Positions 62,318 through 64,000 of a stretch of DNA of 64,000 nt are shown here, piece by piece (the stretch's first letter is position 1; the number at the start of each line of letters is the position of its first letter). This DNA comes from Ianthella basta (Eukaryota; Porifera; Demospongiae; Verongiida; Ianthellidae). The translations under genes and the position numbers were made by a program. The notes under the pieces were generated by a model. That model saw only the letters and a program-made list of their open reading frames with translations, did not search any database and had not been told where the DNA came from. The stretch spans positions 4,801,196-4,865,195 of the forward strand of contig OZ025874.1 in the NCBI GenBank assembly GCA_964019415.1, in the 5' to 3' direction.

Positions 62318-63664
62318 GTGTGTTGTGTGTGCCTCTATTGCTTAGCCTATTCGTCATTTTGACCTTTCCTTAGACTGTTTCTGTTTCTTGCATCCTGGGG
62401 TCACCTCACTAATGCTGAGGTAATGCTAAATGGCATGATCAATTAGTTTCTTTAAAATAACAATTAGGCAAGTAGTTCGAATTCAGGGGCGCCCCGGCGC
62501 CCCACAAGTTTTTAACTCGAAATACTCGTTACTCTTACGTTTGGATGCACGAATTTGTAAATGCTAATTAACAATGTTTACTAGAGTGTTTCGGTGCTAT
62601 GCAAGCATTTTCTGCACATATTTTTCATATTTGCAGAAGGTTCACTAGCGCAAAGAGTATATGTAGTATTCTAGAAATTCCAAGAGGTGACCCCAGGCTC
62701 CATACCTACCTTAAGTTCACCTTTCAATCATAATCCGTGCCAGCAGCAATTTGCCCTTCCTACTTTATTTCTGGCTTTGGCATGCCTCTTTGCAACAGCC
62801 ACCCTTACACAACTCCTGCCTCACTTATTTGCCTATGCCATGTGGAGTATACCAAACCATGACATCTCTAACATCACTTTAACACGATACCTTAGTGATG
62901 ACAACTGTTTTTGACTGATTTAGTAATCTTGTGTGGGCTATGGTTTATAACTGCTATGGTGTATTGCTCATATTGTCTTCATGTAGCTGTCAGGCATCAC
63001 ACAAAATCTTCAAATGGATCAATTTTGGTGAGTGCAATGCCTGGAAGTAAGTGTATAATTGCAACAGTGCTGAAACTAGTGCCACATATGTATTTATTTG
63101 CTGTAGGAGCATGTATGGTGCAAGTAACAAGCCATGGAAAGTTTGCCGCACCGTTGTTTGTGGTCATTCAGAAGTAGACATTAGTCGCATCTTGTACATC
63201 TTAACATACTTCATTCGTTGCAAAGATCTTGTTAAAAGTACAGCACTTGTGGACAAGGAAATTGGAGACCTGGATTTGGAATCGCCTCAACCACGACCTC
63301 GGCTGGGAGCTTTCAGCCAGTCAGATTTTTCCCATCGATTATCACTGTCACCAGAAGCTGACGGTAGCACACAGCTACCCTTCCATCATGAAACACCTTC
63401 TATGCCATCATCCACCTTATTCTTCTCAGGATGCAGAGGAAGTCGCTCTTCTCCATTGCCACATGAGGAGACATGTGAATCAGTAGACGGAGATAGTGGC
63501 TTCTCCTGCAGTGCTTCTGATTCTGCCCTCTGTACTGTTGCAGATTCCGGGCATAATTGTAGGACTGAAGCAGGCAAGATTGAAGTGAGTTCAGACAGTG
63601 GGTTAGATTATCCCTATAACGATAAGGATCTGGAATCAGTTTCTCAGAGTGAAACGGGAATCCG
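21190..63664 (+). CDS. FNIP: Folliculin-interacting protein (FNIP1/2 family), 11 exons, partial at both ends
   Basis: Eleven exons with standard AG/GT borders can be joined with matching phases: 21190-21307, 24120-24272, 24429-24517, 24604-24746, 37860-38038, 43669-43775, 50520-50706, 52477-52592, 53523-53637, 62987-63027 and 63107-63664, about 600 residues in all. The protein shows the FNIP blocks in order: the N-terminal longin-like strand region, MFGAVGV..TKIHFI, a serine-rich RSASLSLPRSS segment, KMAVGVVLRLFG, FVFSHFPLI, RLLTGVLAHHVGW, and YGASNKPWKVCRTVV..LYILTYFIRC. FNIPs bind folliculin to form a lysosomal GAP for RagC/D and interact with AMPK. The C-terminal DENN half lies beyond the window. 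Missing are the first coding exon(s) before 21190 and everything after 63664. The introns are very large (13.1 kb from exon D to E) and full of transposons. Confidence 0.88.
21341..21949. mobile_element. Foldback element with arms of about 180 bp and a coding-like loop
   Basis: CAAGAGTAGATAAGAGATGA at 21341 is matched inverted at the right end (21949), and pairing continues for about 180 bp on each side. GTAGGAG flanks both ends (21334-21340 and 21950-21956), a 7-bp match fitting a 7-8 bp target duplication. It sits 33 bases inside FNIP intron A. The roughly 260-bp loop carries an open minus frame (part of 21456-21737, with LSSEETGVNQLVLDIVETLD) that could be a captured exon. Confidence 0.75.
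21957..22784. other. FNIP intron A, no feature recognised
   Basis: No exon-like or repeated block was identified in this interval. Confidence 0.4.
22785..22872. repeat. Repeat R1b, copy 2
   Basis: Nearly identical to 571-668, including the palindrome around ATATATCGTATAT and the flanking CAGCTAGCCGGG. Confidence 0.65.
23115..23765. repeat. Dispersed repeat R1, copy 2
   Basis: Matches 1-566 across its length and ends in the same foldback (CCAATTATAGTATACTAAGC and its inverse at 23745-23765). Its minus frame (23390-23644) aligns in sequence with the one in copy 1 over RKSEG.RKNSEG and the shared end HSDVLGL. Confidence 0.75.
24120..24272 (+). CDS. FNIP: FNIP exon B
   Basis: Acceptor ATATAG, donor GTGAGT at 24273, 51 codons, phase 0 at both ends, fitting exon A. 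It encodes a polar Ser/Glu/His-rich linker (GLSDSELSMTASAHEPSEAQ at the start). The linker is poorly conserved in the family, so support comes from splice sites, phase and position. Confidence 0.7.
24429..24517 (+). CDS. FNIP: FNIP exon C
   Basis: Acceptor TTTTTCAG, donor GTAGGT at 24518, ends in phase 2. It contains ELMFGAVGVKRKENQTKIHF, matching the FNIP block MMFGS(V)A..YKGSTLKIH, in which the longin fold lies. Confidence 0.85.
24604..24746 (+). CDS. FNIP: FNIP exon D
   Basis: Acceptor ATAAACAG, donor GTGAGT at 24747. It continues exon C in frame as SRNELLITKVFCPRR, the counterpart of RSPPQLMLSKVF in vertebrates, and then becomes variable. It ends in phase 1. Confidence 0.85.
24747..25499. 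other. Start of the 13-kb FNIP intron D, no feature recognised
   Basis: Short frames only, with no shared repeat found. Confidence 0.4.
25500..27900. other. GC-rich decayed block of unknown origin
   Basis: The base composition is clearly richer in GC than the flanks, and open frames lie on both strands. On the minus strand, 27885-27670 (LSQEQVAPEMIRDTYGRFPV) and about 26180-26050 (a weaker echo of the same pattern) look like two copies of one coding segment. CACCTATGCGGC occurs at about 26214 and 27056. A proline/glycine-rich minus frame lies at 25708-26085. It resembles a decayed retroelement or captured gene, but I recognise no domain and would not assign a function. Confidence 0.3.
27960..28870 (-). 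repeat. Tandem array 2 of GTGCAAGTTAC modules
   Basis: The inverted box GTAACTTGCAC or a close variant occurs near 27985, 28226, 28299, 28380, 28455, 28539, 28620 and, in worn form, 28692 and 28800. Spacing is about 75-85 bp over most of it. The units share GTGGTGGTGG runs, TTTCTAGAGC and GGAATGCATGTGG with array 1 at 6440-7010, in the opposite orientation. Confidence 0.75.
28871..29194. other. No gene recognised
   Basis: AT-rich spacer between two oppositely oriented module arrays, including a TTATTTA-rich run at 29158-29196. Confidence 0.4.
29195..29430 (+). repeat. Tandem array of GTGCAAGTAAC modules, opposite to array 2
   Basis: Boxes AGTGCAAGTAACA near 29209, 29245 and 29309 are separated by CCACCACCAC runs and AGTAGAGTAAATGC / TGGAGTAAATGC blocks. 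It faces array 2 across about 330 bp, so the pair could form a large hairpin. Confidence 0.6.
29440..29580 (-). repeat. 5'-truncated LINE 3' tail
   Basis: The minus strand contains GAGTAGCCTTCTGGCTAAAAGG and ends in a TTCCAATTCCAATTG-type tail, similar to the fragment at 9176-9310. Confidence 0.45.
29845..30642 (-). pseudogene. Crypton-like / DUF3504 protein, downstream half
   Basis: Reading the minus strand leftward from 30642, the frames give ILVGIQRHIRTE, then HPNFKPLHHTLNTLF, then (after a frameshift) TLSKEDEEILWSAGVVGVG, NAVFFYNGLHLILRGGAEHR and LKLSQFQF. This order matches the tyrosine-recombinase-derived DUF3504 domain of Cryptons and of ZMYM/QRICH1-type genes (LRGG.EHR is the hallmark). 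Several frameshifts show decay. Its upstream half lies at 33862-34201, beyond an inserted Harbinger. A 53-bp tandem duplication (30338-30390, 30391-30443) lies inside. Confidence 0.75.
30338..30443. repeat. 53-bp direct tandem duplication
   Basis: GATAGCAATAACAAGGATC..AAAGGCATGATTGACAGG appears twice in a row with only two or three differences. It lies within the decayed Crypton-like gene and is probably replication slippage. Confidence 0.85.
30823..31710 (+). pseudogene. Harbinger Myb/SANT-like DNA-binding protein with one in-frame stop
   Basis: The ATG at 30823 opens a Myb/SANT-like domain (RVQWDSEVERQLIDIWADIL near residues 9-28, then a helix-rich region to about 125) that helps the transposase bind the ends and enter the nucleus. 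It is followed by an acidic stretch (TDSEEEEDEIPIPAKKAK) and a C-terminal coiled coil rich in Gln and Met (31504-31710, residues KQQEHERKMQQESMAFQQKM). A single TAG at 31435-31437 separates the two parts of one frame of 296 codons. No frameshift is present, so this is a recent nonsense change or an assembly error. Confidence 0.85.
31886..33770 (-). pseudogene. HARBI1-like transposase, interrupted
   Basis: The likely start is the ATG at about 33762 (MATVDIVLVWITL); an upstream ATG lies inside the TIR. The order is a helical N-terminal region (FRMSKDTFWYLCQTFGKHF, then KRMAILLHWLAQASSFSELA and IGKSTV), then the DDE domain. GGALDGTFMPM carries the first Asp, ACVDARGIFTY the second region, and VADSAFTLS plus RRVVEQAFGRLNGRW the last block. 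There is one frameshift near 33195-33215. Between GIFTY and VNAGRPGSVGDSYAYRN lies a 567-bp Helitron; without it the frame is continuous. The enzyme would cut and paste the element but is now inactive. Confidence 0.9.
32424..32990 (+). mobile_element. Non-autonomous Helitron nested in the Harbinger transposase
   Basis: The insertion begins TCCTACTATAATTCACGGGA after an A (32423) and ends GCCCGTAGGGCGGGCATGCA followed by GCTCG, before a T (32991). It has no target duplication and no TIRs. Its left end starts with TC, and its right end has a GC-rich hairpin (GCCCG..CGGGC) a few bases before the terminus. Both are Helitron features, although the last four bases are CTCG instead of CTRR. Removal restores the transposase frame exactly. 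Inside, two related segments (about 32527-32640 and 32701-32806) share GTTCGCCTAGCTGCCTTGCG-like and CCGCGGGCCGA blocks. Confidence 0.75.
33862..34201 (-). pseudogene. Crypton-like / DUF3504 protein, upstream half
   Basis: The minus strand just outside the Harbinger reads NEARKEDGHPYTPS in one frame and LHSKSI in the next. This is the segment (EARKKDG..Y.P.S) that precedes the ILVGIQRHIR block found at 30642 on the other side. Dropping the transposon and one TTA gives a sensible junction, apart from a one-base frame change. Farther upstream (to 34201) is a basic, lysine-rich stretch that I cannot assign. Confidence 0.65.
34202..34572. other. No gene recognised
   Basis: Intronic sequence of FNIP without a supported feature. 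Confidence 0.4.
34573..34788. mobile_element. Foldback MITE, about 216 bp
   Basis: TAAGGTAAAGTAGGGGTTTT at the left and its inverted form at the right (CCCCCTCCCCTACCTTA) bound the element. The next repeat unit, CCGAACAAGA.GGGTTTCC, occurs on both arms. The arms pair for about 55 bp. No coding sequence. Confidence 0.7.
34789..35880. other. No gene recognised
   Basis: FNIP intron D continues. Short frames only. Confidence 0.4.
35881..36045. repeat. Foldback element with a GC-rich loop
   Basis: GCGGTTGATATGCCAAATAG near 35902 is repeated inverted near 36030 (CTATTTGGCATATCAACCGC), with flanking AAGTATAGAAAA / TTCTATGCTTTAT also pairing. The loop of about 75 bases is GC-richer than its surroundings. 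Probably a small MITE. Confidence 0.75.
36046..37859. other. No gene recognised; C-tract at 37318-37332
   Basis: The + frame at 36817-37044 has no family match. Pure-C homopolymer at about 37318-37332. The acceptor of FNIP exon E ends at 37859. Confidence 0.4.
37860..38038 (+). CDS. FNIP: FNIP exon E (serine-rich segment)
   Basis: Acceptor CATGTAG, donor GTTAGT at 38039. It starts with two bases that complete exon D's codon, then 59 codons: TEQRTRSASLSLPRSSRDAN and onward. The RSASLS motif matches the phospho-serine loop of vertebrate FNIPs. It ends in phase 0. Confidence 0.8.
38039..38737. other. FNIP intron, no feature recognised
   Basis: AT-rich, no supported element. Confidence 0.4.
38738..40140 (-). 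pseudogene. Retroelement C-terminal region: RT thumb, zinc finger and restriction-like endonuclease, 5'-truncated
   Basis: Reading leftward from 40140, the frame gives an RT end region (VEILGSPVGSM, LLLLRHSLAILKVLHVLQSS, LPVRTGGVGIRSAAQLA). After a frame change, sequence from about 39720 to 39490 follows. The last frame (39493-38738) has a cysteine/histidine finger (HQCTHCEAEV..CTRGLSC), then SDGKRPDGASVVPW and MVWDVTCPDTLA, a PD-(D/E)XK-like core of the kind seen in retroelements with a restriction-like nuclease. The fingers and catalytic palm of the RT are absent, so it is a 5'-truncated copy, as target-primed elements often leave. I cannot name the clade. Confidence 0.75.
40141..40626. other. 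No gene recognised
   Basis: Flank of the truncated retroelement. No supported feature before the microsatellite. Confidence 0.4.
40632..40678 (+). repeat. (GT)n microsatellite
   Basis: An unbroken GT/TG run of about 47 bp. Confidence 0.95.
40783..40850. repeat. Solo palindromic block of family A (inverted)
   Basis: GCAAGTATTTTGAGTTGGGG..CCCCACGTGTTATTTAACTCGAA is the family A terminal block in reverse, without the rest of the element. Its presence alone suggests that the block can move or survive independently. Confidence 0.6.
40979..41242. mobile_element. Foldback MITE B, copy 2
   Basis: Same ends and arms as 11050-11311 (TAGAAATAATAAAAT at the left, its inverse at the right). The arms GTAAAGGCTGTTACACAGTG and its complement pair around a centre with GTAGGACCA-like motifs. 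Confidence 0.8.
41243..42159. other. FNIP intron; short GAATATGAA repeat
   Basis: At 41774-41800 the 9-base unit AATATGAAG is repeated three times. Otherwise no supported feature. Confidence 0.4.
42160..42345. repeat. Intronic repeat D, copy 1
   Basis: The segment from TACTCCAGGCCTGCCTTTGG to CTTCTTAAATGGCCATCATG has counterparts at 43305-43530 and 52020-52265, in the same orientation, at moderate identity. Confidence 0.65.
42629..42927. mobile_element. Foldback MITE C, copy 1
   Basis: CCTTTAAATTAAAAGGGATT at the left pairs with AATCCCTTTAAATTTAAAGG at the right. The arms include GGCCAGCAGAAAATGCATAG and CTGCTGGCC. A diverged copy lies at 50742-51005. The arms span about 80 bp with a central loop of about 135 bp. 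Confidence 0.75.
43015..43047. repeat. Perfect 33-bp hairpin
   Basis: TCAGGCATCACTTGA-CCC-TCAAGTGATGCCTGA pairs over 15 bases with a 3-base loop, with weaker pairing of GGCCA outside. Function unknown. Confidence 0.85.
43305..43530. repeat. Intronic repeat D, copy 2
   Basis: Shares TACTCCAGG.TGCCTTTGGG, AGCCTATCCATGAT, GCCACCACCGTTTGGTTAGT and CACATTCTTAAATAGAAGTC with copies 1 and 3. The adjoining upstream part (43180-43290) also resembles 51310-51400. Confidence 0.65.
43669..43775 (+). CDS. FNIP: FNIP exon F
   Basis: Acceptor GCGTAG, donor GTAAGT at 43776, phase 0 in and phase 2 out. It encodes GPKMAVGVVLRLFG, matching KKIAIGVIFSL of vertebrate FNIPs, the strand that opens the second conserved block. 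Confidence 0.88.
43975..44046 (+). repeat. Family A 5' fragment
   Basis: TATTGTTTTCACTTTTAAGT followed by ATTCGTATGGCTTCATGTTTGTAATG equals the family A start. It breaks off after about 60 bases. Confidence 0.65.
44722..46254 (-). pseudogene. LINE reverse transcriptase domain, intact frame of 510 codons
   Basis: The frame contains the RT motifs in order: AAKIIPIPK, GSAFIDLSKAFDSVNH (motif A), GVPQGSILGPLLFSIFVNDL (motif B), MLYADDTTVYF (catalytic YADD), KCDDVKYLGVIVD, and the C-terminal RSNWMANSFHYKAGTDWNSL block. The reading frame is open for 1.5 kb, so decay is limited here. It would copy LINE RNA into DNA at the nick, but upstream frameshifts leave it without a start. It is the best-preserved LINE domain in the window. 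Confidence 0.93.
46230..47287 (-). pseudogene. LINE endonuclease and linker, N-terminally deleted
   Basis: The frame 47287-46883 begins in the middle of the domain (NNLEAVWVKI, TIYQPP) and carries ILVMGDMNINYL and LIDHILTSNP. The next frame continues with the SDHH-MVYAIKL motif (about 46875-46845). The first catalytic Asn and the ET W motif are not seen, and about 100 codons appear missing. From 46865 to 46230 follows the linker (KRNQIRSRASRIGSDELWN, then KHAFFVSLTNKPSRSARRTW). Confidence 0.85.
47466..47981 (-). pseudogene. LINE N-terminal region with PHD-type zinc finger and an interrupted 2A-like motif
   Basis: The frame starts with hydrophobic stretches (MALSWRIIVVVRLLVLTACV). A PHD-like cysteine pattern follows: CKFPCARCDKPVKSNQKG, then CDACDRWFHSACEYL. 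Just before it is LLLVLCSDIEINLLALGINP followed by GPN. Removing NLLALGI would leave a DIEINPGP motif, the 2A-like ribosome-skipping sequence known from animal LINEs. Here 21 bases bounded by a direct repeat of ATAAACC separate its halves (47619-47663). Confidence 0.8.
47991..48229. other. No gene recognised
   Basis: Flank of the LINE 5' end, which is not sharply defined. Confidence 0.35.
48230..48490 (-). repeat. Array 3 of GTGCAAGTTAC-type modules
   Basis: CAACTTGCGCTGG (48311), CAACTTGCACTGG (48389) and CAACTTGCACTGTG (48452) are spaced 60-80 bp apart, with CTAGCGCAAACACTCTACCTG between them. Same family as 27960-28870, here in a more diverged form. Confidence 0.6.
48491..49086. other. 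No gene recognised
   Basis: TG-rich stretches continue from array 3 but no unit is discernible. Confidence 0.35.
49087..49380 (-). other. Unassigned minus-strand frame downstream of a CRE cluster
   Basis: A 97-codon frame (with TKGASEFGGYASVRGF and LRQDSKSMGTGKTHGLLCGG) runs leftward from 49380. Three CRE sites lie just upstream on that strand. The composition is gene-like, but I recognise no domain and no downstream exon. It could be a first exon, a captured fragment or chance. Confidence 0.2.
49383..49475. promoter_or_regulatory. Three TGACGTCA cAMP-response elements within 95 bp
   Basis: GTGACGTCAC (about 49383), ATGACGTCAC (about 49439) and ATGACGTCAC (about 49468) are full CRE palindromes. 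A fourth, GTGTGACGTTTG, is a half site. The palindromes would bind CREB/ATF dimers. The cluster is unusual for intronic DNA and may be a promoter or part of a repeat. Confidence 0.45.
49476..49874. other. No gene recognised
   Basis: AT-rich intron sequence with ATTATATTATGTTATATTAC at 49807-49835. Confidence 0.35.
49875..49985 (+). repeat. Family A internal fragment
   Basis: AGTAAGAAGCCTATTGAATG, GTGAGATATCGCTCCAAATA and GAAGACTGAGCAGCAGGCAT match the middle of family A (about 61890-61975). Both ends are missing. Confidence 0.7.
49986..50519. other. FNIP intron, no feature recognised
   Basis: No exon or repeat identified before the acceptor of exon G. Confidence 0.4.
50520..50706 (+). CDS. 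FNIP: FNIP exon G
   Basis: Acceptor GCCATAG, donor GTAAGG at 50707. One base completes exon F's codon and 62 codons follow: NLEDFVFSHFPLINLRIRAL, then SELRTLYSARRIQ. FVFSHFPL is a signature of the family (EFFFSHFPL in vertebrates). It ends in phase 0. Confidence 0.93.
50742..51005. mobile_element. Foldback MITE C, copy 2 (diverged)
   Basis: Arms share CATAGAAGCAAGC..AACTCAACACT and its inverse AGTGTTGAGTTACTGACTCT with copy 1 at 42629-42927, and the centre carries CCTTGTACA. Its flanks also resemble those of copy 1 (about 51041-51110 versus 42961-43010), which suggests duplication of a larger segment. Confidence 0.6.
51407..52020. mobile_element. Foldback MITE, about 614 bp, in FNIP intron G
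   Basis: ATATGTGAGCGGATTTGAGA..AACGACCCACTTCGCGCA at the left pairs with the inverse of AACTGTGCGAAGTGGGTTGT at the right, TIRs of about 40 bp. The interior holds a minus frame (51713-51940, RNYARCLARKRRLNMDFRSW) of unknown origin. It splits intronic repeat D copy 3 from its usual upstream neighbour. Confidence 0.65.
52020..52265. repeat. Intronic repeat D, copy 3
   Basis: AAACCTATCCATCCATTCAC, GCCATCACCGTTCGACTAGT and ATATTCCTAAATTAATGTCG correspond to copies 1 and 2 at 42160 and 43305. Confidence 0.65.
52477..52592 (+). CDS. FNIP: FNIP exon H
   Basis: Acceptor TTTCCAG, donor GTAAGC at 52593, phase 0 in and phase 2 out. It encodes RPVYLSLVRNPDSRKTVLAS and an alpha-helical stretch ending TKDTDQ. 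This corresponds to GEPVWLTMM..  in vertebrates. Confidence 0.85.
52593..53522. other. FNIP intron H, no feature recognised
   Basis: No repeat shared with the rest of the window was found. Confidence 0.4.
53523..53637 (+). CDS. FNIP: FNIP exon I
   Basis: Acceptor TCTTGCAG, donor GTTAGT at 53638. With exon H it reads HFLSRLLTGVLAHHVGWIHS, matching [20 protein letters not shown] in vertebrate FNIPs. It ends in phase 0. Confidence 0.93.
53697..54194. mobile_element. MITE with TA target, about 498 bp
   Basis: The ends CCATATGCGCTAAAACTATT and the inverse CTGTATGCACTAAAACTATT continue through CGCGGACTAAACTTTCGC-like arms. TA flanks both ends (53695-53696, 54195-54196), as for Tc1/mariner elements. 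It inserted 59 bases after FNIP exon I. Confidence 0.8.
54440..56880 (+). pseudogene. Degraded retroelement with Myb-like N-terminus and nuclease-like C-terminus
   Basis: A frame ending at 54966 carries AARKKSRILWNTEKEKRLVR followed by LYKL, and the next frame carries YPTTSNALMKCVRLIRPLP, a Myb-like DNA-binding pattern. After a long unreadable middle, 56525-56722 reads QCMKILWDVPILTDRDLVVH..  and YLIEMSVAWDSILAERRAEK followed by LSKYDNLQ. This matches the KILWDVxIxTDRxIxxxRPDI / DVAVPGD..KEKEKxEKYQDL domain at the end of a group of animal retroelements, and PVVFGGLGLV follows. The central catalytic PD is replaced by LSD. No RT palm is left. GTCAGCTATGTTCA.GGTCAT recurs at 54458 and 57251. Confidence 0.6.
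56881..58479. other. Decayed retroelement 3' region and unassigned intron sequence
   Basis: Stop-rich sequence (56881-57120) follows the nuclease-like domain and contains alternating short GGACC/CTGAGG motifs. Nothing recognisable was found in 57130-58479. Confidence 0.35.
58480..60890 (+). pseudogene. Non-LTR retrotransposon (RTE-like) with degraded endonuclease end, linker and RT
   Basis: Fragments in three frames occur in the usual LINE order: VKVIRGAEIGNNHYLVLMKV (endonuclease end, with SDHY changed to NNHY), KRTKWWNGDVEAAVRKKKGA (linker), NYCGISLLSIPEKVYAGVLD and MVCVDLEKPY (RT motif A region), SPLLFNLYMDNMVREAM (motif B), and LLLFANDLMFVAE, where the catalytic YADD/FADD reads FAND. APTLLYGCKTWITQKQ and MERERLVKHV..RGKLRKRWMDN (C-terminal tail) follow. 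The longest frame is 60100-60546. The Asp-to-Asn change and many frameshifts make it inactive. The RTE assignment rests on the C-terminal style and is tentative. Confidence 0.8.
59109..59450. mobile_element. MITE with TA target, about 342 bp, inside the LINE
   Basis: CCATATATCACAAAATGTAC at the left and the inverse CCGTATATCGCAAAATTTTC at the right form TIRs that continue through CACGACC. TA lies on both sides (59107-59108, 59451-59452). LINE coding sequence resumes after it (CGGAAGAGATTGATGAAGAG-like frame). The ends resemble those of 53697-54194 in the TACC.TAT start. Confidence 0.8.
60891..61682. other. FNIP intron I, no gene recognised
   Basis: Short frames only, no supported feature. 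Confidence 0.4.
61683..62531 (+). repeat. Family A repeat, full-length copy with an internal GT/CT microsatellite
   Basis: It starts TATTGTTTTCACTTTTAAGT, passes a (TATG)n run, CTACGCTTTACAAGGCTCGC, TGAGATAAAGTTCCAAATGT and GGTTAGTATTTACAAT, and ends with ACTCGAAATACTCGTT after the palindromic GGGGCGCCCCGGCGCCCC block. The microsatellite (62197-62332) separates the last two parts, which explains its greater length compared with 18410-19083. Confidence 0.8.
62197..62332 (+). repeat. Compound (CT)n(GT)n microsatellite
   Basis: A CTCTCT run is followed by two GTGT runs interrupted by GTTGTGTTGTG. Expansion within family A. Confidence 0.95.
62532..62986. other. End of FNIP intron I
   Basis: No gene-like sequence. 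The acceptor TCATGTAG for exon J ends at 62986. Confidence 0.4.
62987..63027 (+). CDS. FNIP: FNIP exon J (41 bp)
   Basis: Acceptor ATGTAG, donor GTGAGT at 63028. The 41 bases encode LSGITQNLQMDQF plus two bases. With exon K the join reads QFWSMYGA, matching QLGDLYGA of vertebrate FNIPs. A microexon this short was identified through its phase (0 in, 2 out) and this junction. Confidence 0.75.
63107..63664 (+). CDS. FNIP: FNIP exon K (conserved block plus serine-rich tail)
   Basis: Acceptor TGCTGTAG, donor GTAAGT at 63665. The first 45 codons (SMYGASNKPWKVCRTVVCGH, then ISRILYILTYFIRC) match the FNIP block YGAIGSPVRLARTVVVG..RILYVLTYFLRC. The remaining roughly 140 codons are Ser/Asp/Pro-rich, as in the variable linker of the family. 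It ends in phase 2, so the gene continues to the right of the window. Confidence 0.93.
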
Positions 63665-64000
63665 GTAAGTGGAATTAGGGCTGTATTTGGTTTGAATGTT
63701 AAACTGTGTGTCTGGTTGTGCTAGTGGTGAACTAATCACGCAGAATTGCATGGTTTGAGAAGCATTCATTTGCATTCACTGCTGTCACATTTACAAATGT
63801 TTAATTGATGTCTAGTTTATTGTCTGATATCACCATGATTTGAAAATGTGCCAAATTGTTTGACTCCAGTTTACTTAACCCAATTTCGAACTTTGCCCTC
63901 GTGTACTGTGAACCCAATCTAAAACTGGCGGCTGTGTACACAAGCCCCGTACTTTGGCTTTTCGGTGGCTTTCCTGGCTTCCTTTGTGCAAGATGTTGAC
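63665..64000. other. Start of the next FNIP intron
   Basis: No exon is seen before the window ends. The DENN-domain half of FNIP is expected downstream. Confidence 0.5.

Overview
The window reads as nuclear DNA of an invertebrate animal. It holds spliced genes with GT/AG introns of many kilobases and a dense mix of eukaryotic transposons (Ty3/gypsy-like LTR, CR1-like and other LINEs, Harbinger, hAT, Crypton-like, Helitron, many foldback MITEs). It has no bacterial operons, no CRISPR array and no tRNA or rRNA gene that I could recognise. A sponge or other early-branching animal is my guess from the overall character; the sequence does not prove it.

The main host gene is a folliculin-interacting protein (FNIP1/2 family) on the + strand. 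I could place eleven exons between 21190 and 63664. Their splice phases agree from one exon to the next, and several match FNIP blocks I know. The first coding exon(s) were not found, and the 3' end runs past the right edge. FNIP pairs with folliculin at the lysosome, where the complex controls Rag GTPases and connects to AMPK. The only other host exon is the first exon of the pyridoxal-phosphate homeostasis protein PLPBP (9811-10092, minus). Its distal end looks damaged and no later exon was found.

Layout. 1-766: a dispersed repeat (R1). 766-3766: a complete but internally deleted LTR retrotransposon with both LTRs, PBS, PPT and a CACG target duplication. 3767-9800: palindromes, a tandem array built on GTGCAAGTTAC, putative Helitron ends, and a copy of a dispersed element (here 'family A') split by further insertions. 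9811-11311: PLPBP exon 1, a LINE scrap and a MITE. 12345-16496: a decayed hAT transposase split by family A, which is itself split by a Helitron-like element. 16500-21190: repeats, plus one weak coding-like stretch. 21190-64000: FNIP, with introns full of mobile DNA. These include a GC-rich decayed block (25.5-27.9 kb), a second GTGCAAGTTAC array (28-28.9 kb), a triple nest (Crypton-like gene, Harbinger inside it, Helitron inside that; 29.85-34.2 kb), a retroelement with a restriction-like endonuclease (38.7-40.1 kb), a CR1-like LINE carrying a PHD finger and an interrupted 2A-like motif (44.3-48 kb), a second nuclease-bearing retroelement remnant (54.4-56.9 kb), and a degraded LINE (58.5-60.9 kb) with a TA-flanked MITE inside.

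The elements do not work together as a pathway. Most are relics, and their nesting gives a relative time series. The items most likely to be undescribed are family A with its palindromic 3' end, the GTGCAAGTTAC module arrays, the set of Helitron-like 3' ends, and the foldback elements with coding-like loops. I found no convincing new cellular system.
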